Shown here: positions 16,639 through 25,757 of the stretch, in pieces | How the letters are laid out: every line of letters starts with the position of its first letter | How positions within the stretch are numbered: the first letter of the stretch is position 1 | Made by a program: the position numbers and the translations under genes | NCBI GenBank assembly: GCA_903934035.1 | Contig: CAIZMK010000201.1 | Span: 1 to 41,863 of the forward strand | Length of the DNA stretch: 41,863 nucleotides | Reading direction: 5' to 3' | Origin: an uncultured Methylococcaceae bacterium | GTDB lineage: Bacteria; Pseudomonadota; Gammaproteobacteria; Methylococcales; Methylomonadaceae | The notes under the pieces: model-generated | Told to the model about the DNA's origin: nothing | The model's input: only the letters and a program-made list of their open reading frames with translations | Databases searched by the model: none

Positions 16639-17076
16639 TTATTGAGGAGGCGCGGGCGGTGTGGGAGCTACTTGCTGCCAGCCATTAGGGCATTCTCTGA
16701 CATAAGGATAATAACCGTTTGGGTTTTGGCAGTAATACCAATAATTGCTAGGAGCTTGTTGTACGACAGGTGCTGGGCTTTGCTGTATATAGACAGGTGG
16801 TGCAACTGGAACTTCAACGATTGTAGGTGGATAAGCATAATTATTATAGCCGCCATAATAACTACCAATCCCGTATCCCAAACCTAAGCCCAGTCCTAAA
16901 CCTAGTGCACCGTAGCCGTAGCCACGATGACCACCTCTATAGCCACCACCGTACCCCCCACCATAGTGGCCGCCACCATAATGACCTCCACCGTGAAAAC
17001 GGTCAGCCCAGGCAGGATTTACAGTCATTACGCCAATAAGTGTAATAACTAAACATAATGCAGTGATATTTTTCAT
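16639..17076 (-). CDS. Glycine/tyrosine-rich exported protein
   Basis: A 145-aa protein when started at ATG 17076, with GGAG 6 nt upstream; the track start adds MEII. A signal peptide ends near PAWA. The mature N-terminus is a run of GGGHYGGGYGGG-type repeats, then alternating GLGLGLG, then PAPVVQQAP. The C-terminus WYYCQNPNGYYPYVRECPNGWQ, with two cysteines, is a recognisable conserved tail of small exported proteobacterial proteins. It is probably a surface or periplasmic protein; function unknown. First gene of a three-gene exported set. Confidence 0.72.
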   Translation of the reverse strand: MKNITALCLVITLIGVMTVNPAWADRFHGGGHYGGGHYGGGYGGGYRGGHRGYGYGALGLGLGLGLGYGIGSYYGGYNNYAYPPTIVEVPVAPPVYIQQSPAPVVQQAPSNYWYYCQNPNGYYPYVRECPNGWQQVAPTPPAPPQ

Positions 17077-17196
17077 AATGATCTCCATGCTGCGTTGATG
17101 GTGTTGTCAAAGGTTAATAGTGTATAGTATTTATTTGCAGATAGTTACGTAGGATGGGTAGGGCGTTAGAGATTGTAAAAGTATTCTTTTTATTTT

Positions 17197-17640
17197 CCCT
17201 CTTTAGCAAAGAGGGGTTAGGGGAGATTGGGTCTATTAAAAATAATCATTAAATATTACTAGTCTATAGCTGATGTTACGCAGTCGCCATTCAGCGGTTT
17301 AAAAAAACTCACATAATGAGGTCGCTATCGCGACGATGTGTTAATCGGGTATTCGCACCCGAAGGCGAGATACTTTCTTTTGCTCCGCCAAAAGAATGTA
17401 TCCAAAGAAAAGGCGGCTCGATTACCGCTTCTTCCTGCGCTCCTCGGTTTTATCGAGGGGCGGTAGAGAGGGCTTCCTGCCCTCCTGCCGACGCGCGGCA
17501 TCCATGCCGCGCCCCTTCGGGCTAGTCCCAACAAAACCTACGGTGCTCGGCGCGGCAAACGAGAGTAAAGCCACGTTACTGCGTAACATCAGTCTATAAT
17601 ACAAAAAACTCCCCTCGATCCCCATTTTACAAAGGGGGGC
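17197..17640. repeat. Nested inverted-repeat element (possible MITE within an outer repeat)
   Basis: Outer arms CCCTCTTTAGCAAAGAGGGG (from 17197) and CTCCCCTCGATCCCCATTTT (17609-17640) are complementary-type repeats. Inside them, an element is bounded by CTGATGTTACGCAG (17270-17283) and CTGCGTAACATCAG (17579-17592). The octamer agtctata occurs at 17261-17268 and again at 17591-17598, like a target duplication. The interior is more GC-rich than its surroundings and yields overlapping shadow ORFs on both strands, none with coding character. Confidence 0.6.
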
Positions 17641-17762
17641 GCTAAAATCATAATACTTTCACAGTCTCGTTAGCGTAATCCATCGTGTGATATGCGTTTG
17701 ATGTTTTTTACTTTGTTCTAGCCATCCTACCATTTACAGTTTTAGACAATCTGAGCAGAGTC

Positions 17763-17813
17763 TAGGCCGGAAATGCTTTACTTGCTTACGCTCGTAAAGT
17801 CTTATCCGGCCTA
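17763..17813. repeat. Half copy of the module B palindrome
   Basis: taggccggaaatgctttacttgcttacgctcgtaaagtcttatccggcctaa is the right arm of module B seen at 100-218 and 23428-23547. It lies 35 nt after the lpxB stop. Confidence 0.7.
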
Positions 17814-17848
17814 AAACTTTTTATCTTATAAGCTAAAAATTCCATTAA

Positions 17849-19003
17849 TCAGTTAAGTTTCAGCATTTCCAGAGCTAAATTAGCCATGTTTTTAGAACCA
17901 CCGCCTTGCCCTAGTTGCGCCTTAACTAAAAGTAAATTGGCTCGCATTTCATCTGCATAAGATTTATCTAGCAATATTCGTATAACTTCGGCAGCAATGT
18001 TTTCGGGCGTTGCTGCGTGTTGTATCAATTCTTTAATAGCCAGTTTACCTAAAACAATATTGGGTAAACCTATAAAAGGCGTATTAACCAAACATCGACC
18101 TAGCCAATAAGTTATAGCGGCTAATTTATAAGTAATCACCATCGGTATAGTCATTAAAGCGACTTCTAATGTTGCAGTACCTGATGTGGTCATAATGGCG
18201 TCACAGCATTGCATCACATCATAAGGTTGATTTTTTATAACGGTAATGCGACAACTCGAAGCGTTTAAATAATCGTTTAATAAGCTATCACTAATCGAGT
18301 CGGCTTGAGGCAATATAAATTGCACATCAGCTAACTCAGTTTGTAATTGTTCTGCAGCGGATAACATAATCGGCAATAAACGTTTTATTTCATTGGCGCG
18401 ACTACCTGGTAATAAACCAATGATCGCTTTATTTTCATCTAAGCCAAAGCGATAACAGTTTTCAGATCGGCTATGGTTAGGGTGGACTTTGTCTACAGAA
18501 GGATGCCCGACATAGCGCACGGGTACCTGTTCGGCATCATAATAAGCTGTTTCAAAAGGGAAGATCACTGCCATCATATCGATGGCTTTCCCATAAGTTT
18601 TTACACGACCTGGTCGCCAAGCCCAAACTTGTGGGCTTACATAAAACAATACCTTGATCCCCAGTTGTTTGGCAAAACGCGCTAATTTAAGATTGAATTC
18701 TTTATAATCAACACAGACTAGCAAATCTGGACGTTCGCTTGCCACGAGCTGTTGCATGAGTGTTAAGGCTTTACGAATTTCACCATAATGCTTAATGACT
18801 TCAATCACCCCAATTACGGCGATACCCGCAGAATCATAGCGAATATCGATACCAGCCTGTGCCATTTTTGCCCCTCCCATACCCATGCCTTTAATGCTGG
18901 GCTGCTGTGCTTTCAACTCCAAAAACATATTGGCAGCGTGTTGGTCACCAGAAGATTCTCCGGCACTGAACACTATGGATTGCTGATTTTTTTGTGGAGG
19001 CAT
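17849..19003 (-). CDS. lpxB: Lipid-A-disaccharide synthase
   Basis: A 384-aa protein, close to the 382 aa of E. coli LpxB. It shows the N-terminal FSAGESSGDQHAA, GMGMGGAKMAQAG, YVSPQVWAWRPGRVK, VRYVGHPSVD, GLLPGSRANEI and TTSGTATLEVALMTIPMVITYK. It joins UDP-2,3-diacylglucosamine and lipid X to form the lipid A disaccharide at the inner membrane. AGGAAAA upstream supports the start. It is unusual that it stands alone: the lpxD-fabZ-lpxA genes that normally precede it are not adjacent, and 650 bp upstream are non-coding. Confidence 0.96.
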   Translation of the reverse strand: MPPQKNQQSIVFSAGESSGDQHAANMFLELKAQQPSIKGMGMGGAKMAQAGIDIRYDSAGIAVIGVIEVIKHYGEIRKALTLMQQLVASERPDLLVCVDYKEFNLKLARFAKQLGIKVLFYVSPQVWAWRPGRVKTYGKAIDMMAVIFPFETAYYDAEQVPVRYVGHPSVDKVHPNHSRSENCYRFGLDENKAIIGLLPGSRANEIKRLLPIMLSAAEQLQTELADVQFILPQADSISDSLLNDYLNASSCRITVIKNQPYDVMQCCDAIMTTSGTATLEVALMTIPMVITYKLAAITYWLGRCLVNTPFIGLPNIVLGKLAIKELIQHAATPENIAAEVIRILLDKSYADEMRANLLLVKAQLGQGGGSKNMANLALEMLKLN

Positions 19004-19493
19004 GGGTAAGTTTTCCTAGGTTATAAACTTATTAATTGCCAATTCATTGGCAATCTTTGTGCCTGCTTAAGAACAGTTTCTGTGGCGAGTAATTTCATAT
19101 TCGGCGATGACCCGAATTGCCGCAAGAGTCGTTTACTATGACGTTTAATTTAGCTTTCAAAATTATTTTTATCGGTCTGTCAATTTAAGCATTTTCTCTT
19201 AATCGCTGTGTTAATACAACAGCCAATCCCGTAATTAATGGTGTTGTATCAAAGCTTTCGAGCTGTCATTGTTGGAAACTGTAATATAAAGTGCTGATAA
19301 ACTAAAGTTTCGGAATTATTTTTGCTAGCATATCAAGTGTTTATTCTTGTTATTCTTGGACTTAAGTATTGGTGTTTTACTTTTAAATTGAAGGACTTAC
19401 CATAGTTTGTCTGCAGAAGAGATGTTTTTCCCTTTGCTGGCCTTATTTCATAAATGAATTCGCCGAATTAATTTTCTCGGCAATAGGAGCTAT
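19004..19493. other. Intergenic region upstream of lpxB
   Basis: About 490 bp with no supported ORF. It presumably contains the lpxB promoter. A short hairpin, GCCGA/TCGGC, lies near 19462-19481. Nothing else is recognised. Confidence 0.4.
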
Positions 19494-19553
19494 ATGACTA
19501 AAGCATCTGTTCTTGATGCAGTTGAGTCTTCGCGCCCTAATATGTACAGCTAG
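19494..19553 (+). other. 19-codon micro-ORF with good ribosome site (leader peptide or gene remnant)
   Basis: AGGAG 4 nt before ATG 19494 leads a 19-codon frame (MTKASVLDAVESS...) ended by TAG. A strong hairpin follows at 19586-19615. The arrangement resembles a leader peptide with attenuator, but no plus-strand gene follows within 10 kb, so a decayed start of a gene is equally likely. Confidence 0.25.
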
Positions 19554-19585
19554 CAGGGGAAAACCCTATGTCAGTTGGTGTGGGT

Positions 19586-19615
19586 GGAGATAATGGGCGC
19601 AAACCCGTTATCTCC
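19586..19615. terminator. Hairpin after the large CheA-like gene
   Basis: A 12-bp stem GGAGATAATGGG/CCCGTTATCTCC with one G-T pair, 40 nt beyond the stop of the minus-strand CheA-like gene. There is no T tract, so termination would be weak or Rho-assisted. Confidence 0.4.
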
Positions 19616-19655
19616 ATCCTACTGAATATCATTACAAAAATACCTAAATTGCTAT

Positions 19656-22600
19656 TTAATCACCAAGATTAGCCGATTTAAGCCCCAACAAATGACTAAT
19701 ATCTAATAACAAGCCCACTTCACCGCTGGCAAGTAATGCACAGCCGGTTACGCCTTGTATCGATGCTAGATAGCCCTGCAGTGGTCTAATCAGCACTTGT
19801 TGTTGGCCTATCAGTTCATCTACGACTATTGCAAGTCGCTGCTGGTCACCTCGAACAATCACATACAAACCGCGTTGTGTTGGATATTGCAGAGCCTGAT
19901 CGTCATGTCGTCCTGCCAATAATTGTATGGGTATTAAATCCTCAGCCGATAAACGCAACATAGGCTTACCGCCATCTGCAGATACTTGCATCATTTGTTC
20001 GGCTTCAGAGCGAATGATGGTTTGAATGCCTTGAATAGGAATAACATATTGAACGGCATCAACACGCACTACCATGCCTTCCACTGCCACCATAGCCAAG
20101 GGCAGGGTGATTTGAAAGCCCGATGTCGTTGTTGCCAGTAGGTTGCCTCCTTGAATTTGGAGTTGCTGACGAATTTCGTTAAGTTGCTGCTCCATGATCA
20201 GATGGCCGTCAGATTTACTTTGCTGGTCATAAACAGCTGTCCCATCATCAAATACGCTCAATTTAATGTGGTCAACATAACGAACGAGTTGAATATTGAT
20301 TTGAACAACTGCAGGTTTTGAAAGTGCCTGTCGTTGCTCAGGTGTTTCTATTCGATGATTAATGCAAATCTGTAATAAACTTCGTAGTGGGATTTTGAGT
20401 TGCTCAACCATACTAAAATCTAACTCTATTTCATCACCACTCGTGGTTAAATTGACTTGTCGGTCAGCTTGTCGAGCCAGACCATCACAATAGGCCTGTA
20501 AAGGTTCTAGCAATAAAGCCGCAGGTCTCACGCGCAAACGAATGGCTTCGTCTTGCAAACGGTTGAGTAAGGCGGTGTGATGTGTTTCTAGTTGGATCAG
20601 CTTTTCTAATTGTTCCTGACTAGATTCTAAAACCTGTGTTACTGAGTTTTTTGCTAGATGCCATTGCTGTCCAGCATCATGAACGATAGTATCTACGGTA
20701 TACACTAAATCAGTCTCAAATAGATGGTTAAGCAGATGCTGGGCCATCGATTGGCCTGTGACCAGCTCGCCAATTATTTCCAGCATTTCACTCGACAAAG
20801 CACTTTGTGAAATAATACTTTCACTGTTCTCTTGTTGAGGATCGATTTCGGTATTGAGTGGTGGATTCATACTATCAATCAATACCGCTTCAAGCCTCAA
20901 TTGTTGGTTTGTGGGATCCAGCATGTTTAAGGCTAAAGTGATGGCTTTTTCAGGCAGGCTACTGGCGATAAAAAAATCGTATAAAGTTTCTTTGCCATCA
21001 TAAAAAGTGACATTGCTGATCACTTCAGCAGCACCCTCACTAATCCAAGTAATAAATTGGTCAGCTAAGTTTTCATCTTGATTCAAATCGGCGCGAATAA
21101 TATAGAACTGCAGGCCTTGTTCTAGGGCAGTTAATACCGTTTTAATGCTTTCTGGCGTTAAGATATTATGGAAGGAATTTGGCAATCCTAAGCGGGTTAC
21201 GATTTGCGACGATGATAAGCTGCCATTATTTTCAGGCGTTACCTCAGGGCTCACTTGTAACAACTGTTTAAGCTGCGCTCTATCGGGAGATTCATCAAAT
21301 TTTTCAGAGTCCAAAGCAAATTCAATATCGCTAATGAAGGACTGAGTGCTGCGTAATAACATGGTATCGACCGCTACGGCACCGATTTCAGCACGGCTGT
21401 ATAAATCTAACAAGGTCATGCAGAACTGTGCAGCAGTCTCTAGGCCAACATGCAAACAGGCATGATAAATTTGACGGAACAGCAGCATCATACGCTGGCA
21501 TTGAGCTGGCAGGTTTTCTTGGCGTTTTAGACGATCAACGACCAAGCACATGTCCAGCAAATTCTCAAATAAATGCTCAGCGCACCAATGCTGTAAGCAC
21601 TGACGCGGATTGATTGCTAAATCATTTCCATCAATAGCTAAGTTGTTGATGATAGTGCTTAGTTCGCTATAGAGATTAAACTCGAAAACTGGAAAATAAT
21701 TAGCAATCAAATCGTCGTCTTGATTTATTTCGCTAATTAATTGCTCAAGAACTTCAGTCAATCGAACAAAATGATGCGTTTCCGCAAGACTCATTAACTC
21801 TAAAGCTGTTGTTATAATGGCCTGCAAATTTTCTTGTTCGCCTAAAGCTAGCTTTAATTCCGATAAACGACTGAGAGGTGCTTGTAATTGTTGGAAGAAT
21901 TCTTGAAGGGGGGCATCAATAATGACTGGACTGTTTGTAGTGGTGTTTTCACTTAATGATGAAAAATCTTGAGCATATAGGTCCTGTAGGGCTTCAAAAA
22001 GGATTTGTGCAGATTCAACATCGGGCTCGGTTAAGCCGATAAAGTTGCCCATTATCATCGACCATTCGTGCATGCCCATTTGTTCAGCGGCATAGTGCAG
22101 TTGTTCGACTTCATCACTCAATAGCTTTAAGTCTCTTTGATTCAGCAGAATAGCTTGAATGTTCTGCAAATTATCTGCGGCTATTTCGCGAAAGATTTCA
22201 CGATAAACAGGGTCGTCAGCTAAGGCGCTGTTATCGATAGGCTCAAAAATGATAGATTCTTGCAAAACGGCTTGCTGCACATTATCAGTCGCTAAATCTG
22301 AGCTGCTTTGTGTGAGTGACAAGCGACAATCAGCGACTTTATCACTCAAGCGCTGGCACATTTCCGTCGCTAAGTGTGGGGGAGCATCTTGTTTTTTAGC
22401 AACTGATAATTCCAACATGCCGCGTAAACTATCAGTGGCTTCAAGCAATAAATCAATAATATCATTCGCTAAAACGACGCCATCATCACGCACTAAACCA
22501 ATCATGTCTTCAGAGTGATGCGCGACCGATTCTATCGCTGATAAACCCAACATTCGGGCATTACCCTTGTAGGTATGCATGGCACGAAATAATCGTGCAA

Positions 22601-22724
22601 TCGCTTCAGAGTTGTTGGGTGTTTGCTGCAAAATTAATAAGCAAGCCTCTATCTCGTCAAGCGATTGACCACCTTCTTCTGCATACAAGCCCCAAATTTC
22701 ATTAATATCCAAGTCATCGGACAT
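19656..22724 (-). CDS. cheA: Large CheA-like Hpt phosphodonor with degenerate kinase lobe (CheA3-like)
   Basis: A 1022-aa protein. Residues 1-~125 are an Hpt (P1) domain with the phosphorylatable His50 in AMHTYKGNARMLG. A long middle region (~130-700) is mostly helical with no named domain. Residues ~700-876 look like CheA P3-P4, but the ATP-binding boxes are broken: the N-box reads LLQICINHRIE where a kinase has LVRNSxDHGIE, and the GxGxG box is missing; only DDG and SGFQITLPL remain. Residues ~877-1015 are a CheW-like P5 domain. The protein is therefore expected to receive phosphate in trans from the short CheA (28938-30164). R. sphaeroides CheA3 is similarly P1, long insert with CheY6-P phosphatase activity, P5. 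It lies 43 nt from the cheY-like gene. Confidence 0.85.
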   Translation of the reverse strand: MSDDLDINEIWGLYAEEGGQSLDEIEACLLILQQTPNNSEAIARLFRAMHTYKGNARMLGLSAIESVAHHSEDMIGLVRDDGVVLANDIIDLLLEATDSLRGMLELSVAKKQDAPPHLATEMCQRLSDKVADCRLSLTQSSSDLATDNVQQAVLQESIIFEPIDNSALADDPVYREIFREIAADNLQNIQAILLNQRDLKLLSDEVEQLHYAAEQMGMHEWSMIMGNFIGLTEPDVESAQILFEALQDLYAQDFSSLSENTTTNSPVIIDAPLQEFFQQLQAPLSRLSELKLALGEQENLQAIITTALELMSLAETHHFVRLTEVLEQLISEINQDDDLIANYFPVFEFNLYSELSTIINNLAIDGNDLAINPRQCLQHWCAEHLFENLLDMCLVVDRLKRQENLPAQCQRMMLLFRQIYHACLHVGLETAAQFCMTLLDLYSRAEIGAVAVDTMLLRSTQSFISDIEFALDSEKFDESPDRAQLKQLLQVSPEVTPENNGSLSSSQIVTRLGLPNSFHNILTPESIKTVLTALEQGLQFYIIRADLNQDENLADQFITWISEGAAEVISNVTFYDGKETLYDFFIASSLPEKAITLALNMLDPTNQQLRLEAVLIDSMNPPLNTEIDPQQENSESIISQSALSSEMLEIIGELVTGQSMAQHLLNHLFETDLVYTVDTIVHDAGQQWHLAKNSVTQVLESSQEQLEKLIQLETHHTALLNRLQDEAIRLRVRPAALLLEPLQAYCDGLARQADRQVNLTTSGDEIELDFSMVEQLKIPLRSLLQICINHRIETPEQRQALSKPAVVQINIQLVRYVDHIKLSVFDDGTAVYDQQSKSDGHLIMEQQLNEIRQQLQIQGGNLLATTTSGFQITLPLAMVAVEGMVVRVDAVQYVIPIQGIQTIIRSEAEQMMQVSADGGKPMLRLSAEDLIPIQLLAGRHDDQALQYPTQRGLYVIVRGDQQRLAIVVDELIGQQQVLIRPLQGYLASIQGVTGCALLASGEVGLLLDISHLLGLKSANLGD

Positions 22725-22767
22725 TGATCAACCCCTAATTTGTTAAATAGTTGAGCGCAAAAAACAC

Positions 22768-23175
22768 TTAGCTAAGTCCCACTAAACGACGCATAACTTC
22801 AGTTAATTCCAAACCACGAGCATCAACTAAATCTAAAGAAACTGCGCCGGAAGGTTTAGTCACAATCGCATCAGCACCTAATGCTCTGGCTTTAGCGGCA
22901 TAGGGTGAGCCGTCTAAAGCGACTGAAGATAAAATGATGACTTTGGCTTTGCTTTTCAATTTAGCATGACGTAAAAACTCTAAGCCATCCATTTCAGGCA
23001 TTTCTATGTCTAATAAAATTAGTGATAAATCTTTATGATTACTCAATTCTTCCAGGGCTTTTTTACCATTTTCAGCAAATGCCACAGCTCTGAAGTCAGG
23101 CATTTTGGTGACAAAGGTGCGAATGACCGAGCGCATCATTACTGAATCGTCAACGATTAATACTTTATGTTCCAT
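22768..23175 (-). CDS. cheY: CheY-like single receiver domain (CheB-type receiver)
   Basis: A 135-aa stand-alone receiver. The acidic pocket (VDDS at 9-12), phosphoacceptor Asp56 (LLDIEMPEMDG), SS switch residue region (ILSSVALDG) and Lys (VTKPSG) are all present. The receiver resembles the N-terminal half of CheB more than typical CheY, including the TKPSGAVSLDL end, but no methylesterase follows. AGGAAC precedes the ATG. It is co-transcribed with the large Hpt protein and is its likely phosphorylation target (CheY6-like role). Confidence 0.85.
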   Translation of the reverse strand: MEHKVLIVDDSVMMRSVIRTFVTKMPDFRAVAFAENGKKALEELSNHKDLSLILLDIEMPEMDGLEFLRHAKLKSKAKVIILSSVALDGSPYAAKARALGADAIVTKPSGAVSLDLVDARGLELTEVMRRLVGLS

Positions 23176-23427
23176 TTTTGTTCCTTAATTAGTGATTAAT
23201 TAATTTGTGTACTTAAAGAGTTGCATTGTTAATGCCCTCTAGTTTTGTTCAATTTATTTAACTGATGTTCACTAGCCATCTCTGGCATTAAGATTCCTAG
23301 GATGGGTAGAACAACGTGAAACCCATTACGTAATTACTCAAGTAAGTTCGCATTATCAGTAGTTTTCACAACGTATGGACAGGTCGCGACCTGTCCCACC
23401 ATTAGATCGATATCTACTTATGATGTT

Positions 23428-23547
23428 TGTAGGCCGGAATAAGACCACCTAAGCGTAAGCGCGGGGTGGCGTTTCCGGCATAGAAGTACTGCCTAGGCCG
23501 GAAACGCTTTATTCGCTTACGCTCGTAAAGCCTTATTCCGGCCTATA
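23428..23547. repeat. Full copy of the module B palindromic repeat
   Basis: tgtaggccggaataag at the left and cttattccggcctata at the right, with internal gtttccggc and gccggaaacgctttatt, the same plan as 100-218 and 350-468. The left-arm interior has diverged. Confidence 0.8.
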
Positions 23548-23580
23548 AATGCATTTTATAAGCCATTATATTTATTTAAT

Positions 23581-23606
23581 GTGGGAGAGGCTAAAGCCTC
23601 TCCCAC
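23581..23606. terminator. Perfect hairpin downstream of mcp
   Basis: GTGGGAGAGGCT-AA-AGCCTCTCCCAC is a perfect 12-bp stem, 55 nt after the mcp stop on the minus strand. It is also a repeat-like sequence found in many genomes, so its terminator role is probable but not certain. Confidence 0.55.
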
Positions 23607-23660
23607 AAAAATACTTTCACAGCCTTTGTCGTTAATGCACTATAGATTGGGTCGGTTTAT

Positions 23661-25757
23661 TTAAAAATCTCCATAGCCACGTTCATCAGCATCCAGAGGT
23701 AAGATTGATTTAGGTGATTTTTTAGGGCTAGCTTTTGCTTTTGTTGTGTTTTCTGGTTTGTTAGTTGGTTCTGTAATGCTTTGTTGTGCATCAAGCAAGG
23801 CTTTTAATTGACGCAAAATTTCAGGGGTTAAACCTTCCAATCCTGGTATAGACATTGGAGCCTGTTGTACTTCACGTTCCCGTAATTTGAAGCGATTAAT
23901 TTCCTGACGCATTTGACCCGTCACAATACTCAATTCATCAGATGAAGAAGCTAGCTCTTCAGCTTGTTGACTGCTGCCTTCTGCGGTTTTCGCTACTTGA
24001 CTCATTGCAACGCTGATTTGCGACAGGCCACGAGATTGCTCGATACTGGCTGCGGCAATTTCTGCTACCAAGTCTTTGACTTTAGTAACGCCACCTACAA
24101 TTTGTTCCAATGATTCACGGGTTTGACTAACAATTGATACACCTTCAGTGACACGTTTGGATGAGTCTTCAATTAAGGTGGCTGTCTCCCTAGCGGCTTT
24201 GGCGCTGCGTCCCGCTAAATTACGAACCTCTTGGGCAACCACGGCAAAACCACGACCATGCTGACCAGCACGCGCTGCTTCTACTGCGGCGTTGAGTGCT
24301 AATAGGTTTGTTTGGAAAGCAATTTCGTCGATGACTTTAATGATTTTAGCGATATTTTGAGAGGCTTCATTAATGGAACTCATCGAATGAATCATGCTTT
24401 CCATTTTTTGCTGGCCTTGGCTTGCAGCTAAGGCCGCGTTAATGACCAGTTGGTTAGCCGCATTGGCGTTATCAGTATTAGCTTTAACTTGGCTATCCGT
24501 TTCTGCCAGACTGGCTGAAACTTCTTCTACAGATGACGATTGCTCTTCAGCTGTTGCAGCCATATTTTGTGAAGCCTGTTTTAATTCTTCTGAAGAACTG
24601 CCCACTTGTTCAGCGACACTATTAATCTCGTAGAAGGTTTTATTGAGGCCAACAAAGGCATTTTCAAAAGCATCCATAATGATGCGGAAATCACCTTGAT
24701 ATTGCAGTCGATCAACTGTTTGGGTTAGGTCACCATTAACTATAGATTGTGATAATGAGATGGCATCACCAATAATTTGTTTAAGATTGGCACGCAAAAT
24801 TTCTATAGTGTCATTAATAAAGGCTTTTTTTCCAGGGAATTTTTCTAAAGGCGCATCAAAGTTACCTTCGCCAAATTCAGCAACACAAGTAAGCGCTTTC
24901 TTCTTAGCTGAAATATGTGCAGCAACCATATCGTTGATGCCATTTGCTAATTCAATATATGCGCCTTTATATTTGCTGGTATCAATAAATACCTCGATAT
25001 CACCTTTGTCGTGTTCAATGGACATGTTTTTTAAATCGTCTAACAGTCCTTGAATTGTAGATCTCATTAAATCAGCACTCGCTTGCAAGATAGCAGCAGA
25101 ACCAGAACACAAAGCCGAATCGATCAAAGGTTTGCTCAAATCACCATTAGCTACGCCTGATAAAACATCGGAAATATTCTCTATCACTGAGACATCGCTC
25201 CATTCCACTAAAGAGCCTGTTCGTTTGCCATTAGTATCAAATAAAGGGGCTGCGACTAATTCAAAGACACGATTACCTAATCTGATTTTTGCGCTATGTT
25301 TGCCCTGAAGACTAGCAACCATGTGTTTTTGGTGAGCAGGATTTTTATGAAACAAATCCATGCTTTGGCCAATTAATTTTGACTGGTCAAAATGAGGCAA
25401 ATATTTTTTAATATCTTCTTCAGCTTGAGAAAACATAGTCACTAAAGAGGTATTCATGTAGGTAATGATATTATTTTCATCCGCTAACTGAATACAGCTA
25501 CTGAGATTATCTAATAATGATGTTTGTGTAGCATTTTGATTAACGGACATGGGGTTCTCCTGTTCAATTTGTATCAATGATTGCCTAGTCACTGAGACCT
25601 TTGATGGGTCTCGTTGTGGTCGGGCTTTTGTTTTCTTAATCGGGGCTGTTATGGATTCAGTGGGTGTATCTGGTGGCTCTACCGGTTTGACCCAATCTAA
25701 AGGATCATTCATTACTCGGCTGCGACTCGATGGTTTAGCGGGTTTTTTCTCAGTCAT
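23661..25757 (-). CDS. Soluble methyl-accepting chemoreceptor with PAS domain (TlpT-like)
   Basis: A 698-aa receptor with no membrane segment. Residues 1-~65 are a disordered, proline- and basic-rich tail. Residues ~80-200 form a PAS domain ([36 protein letters not shown]). HAMP-like units ([36 protein letters not shown]) come next. The signalling hairpin has the canonical tip [43 protein letters not shown]. The absence of membrane anchors and the N-terminal tail suit a cytoplasmic cluster tethered to the ParA-like protein. Its start overlaps the parA stop (TAATG). The PAS ligand is unknown. Confidence 0.9.
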   Translation of the reverse strand: MTEKKPAKPSSRSRVMNDPLDWVKPVEPPDTPTESITAPIKKTKARPQRDPSKVSVTRQSLIQIEQENPMSVNQNATQTSLLDNLSSCIQLADENNIITYMNTSLVTMFSQAEEDIKKYLPHFDQSKLIGQSMDLFHKNPAHQKHMVASLQGKHSAKIRLGNRVFELVAAPLFDTNGKRTGSLVEWSDVSVIENISDVLSGVANGDLSKPLIDSALCSGSAAILQASADLMRSTIQGLLDDLKNMSIEHDKGDIEVFIDTSKYKGAYIELANGINDMVAAHISAKKKALTCVAEFGEGNFDAPLEKFPGKKAFINDTIEILRANLKQIIGDAISLSQSIVNGDLTQTVDRLQYQGDFRIIMDAFENAFVGLNKTFYEINSVAEQVGSSSEELKQASQNMAATAEEQSSSVEEVSASLAETDSQVKANTDNANAANQLVINAALAASQGQQKMESMIHSMSSINEASQNIAKIIKVIDEIAFQTNLLALNAAVEAARAGQHGRGFAVVAQEVRNLAGRSAKAARETATLIEDSSKRVTEGVSIVSQTRESLEQIVGGVTKVKDLVAEIAAASIEQSRGLSQISVAMSQVAKTAEGSSQQAEELASSSDELSIVTGQMRQEINRFKLREREVQQAPMSIPGLEGLTPEILRQLKALLDAQQSITEPTNKPENTTKAKASPKKSPKSILPLDADERGYGDF

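Larger units (their letters stand above)
23176..23660. other. Repeat-filled gap splitting the chemosensory cluster
   Basis: 485 bp with no gene. It holds gatgggtagaac...gaaacccatt (about 23301-23327), the 20-bp perfect palindrome ggacaggtcgcgacctgtcc (23378-23397), a full module B element (23428-23547) and a hairpin (23581-23606). The repeats appear to have accumulated between mcp and cheY. A promoter for the cheY-hpt pair should lie near 23180-23300. Confidence 0.6.

Noticed and set aside
17316-17625. Four overlapping ORFs of 67-69 aa on both strands
   Set aside because: They lie inside the GC-rich repeat element, occur in several frames at once, have no ribosome sites and are rich in Arg/Pro/Ala in a way typical of antisense reading of repeats.
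19656-22724. Ordinary CheA histidine kinase
   Set aside because: The ATP-binding motifs are broken (no N-box Asn, no GxGxG) although Hpt and P5 are recognisable.
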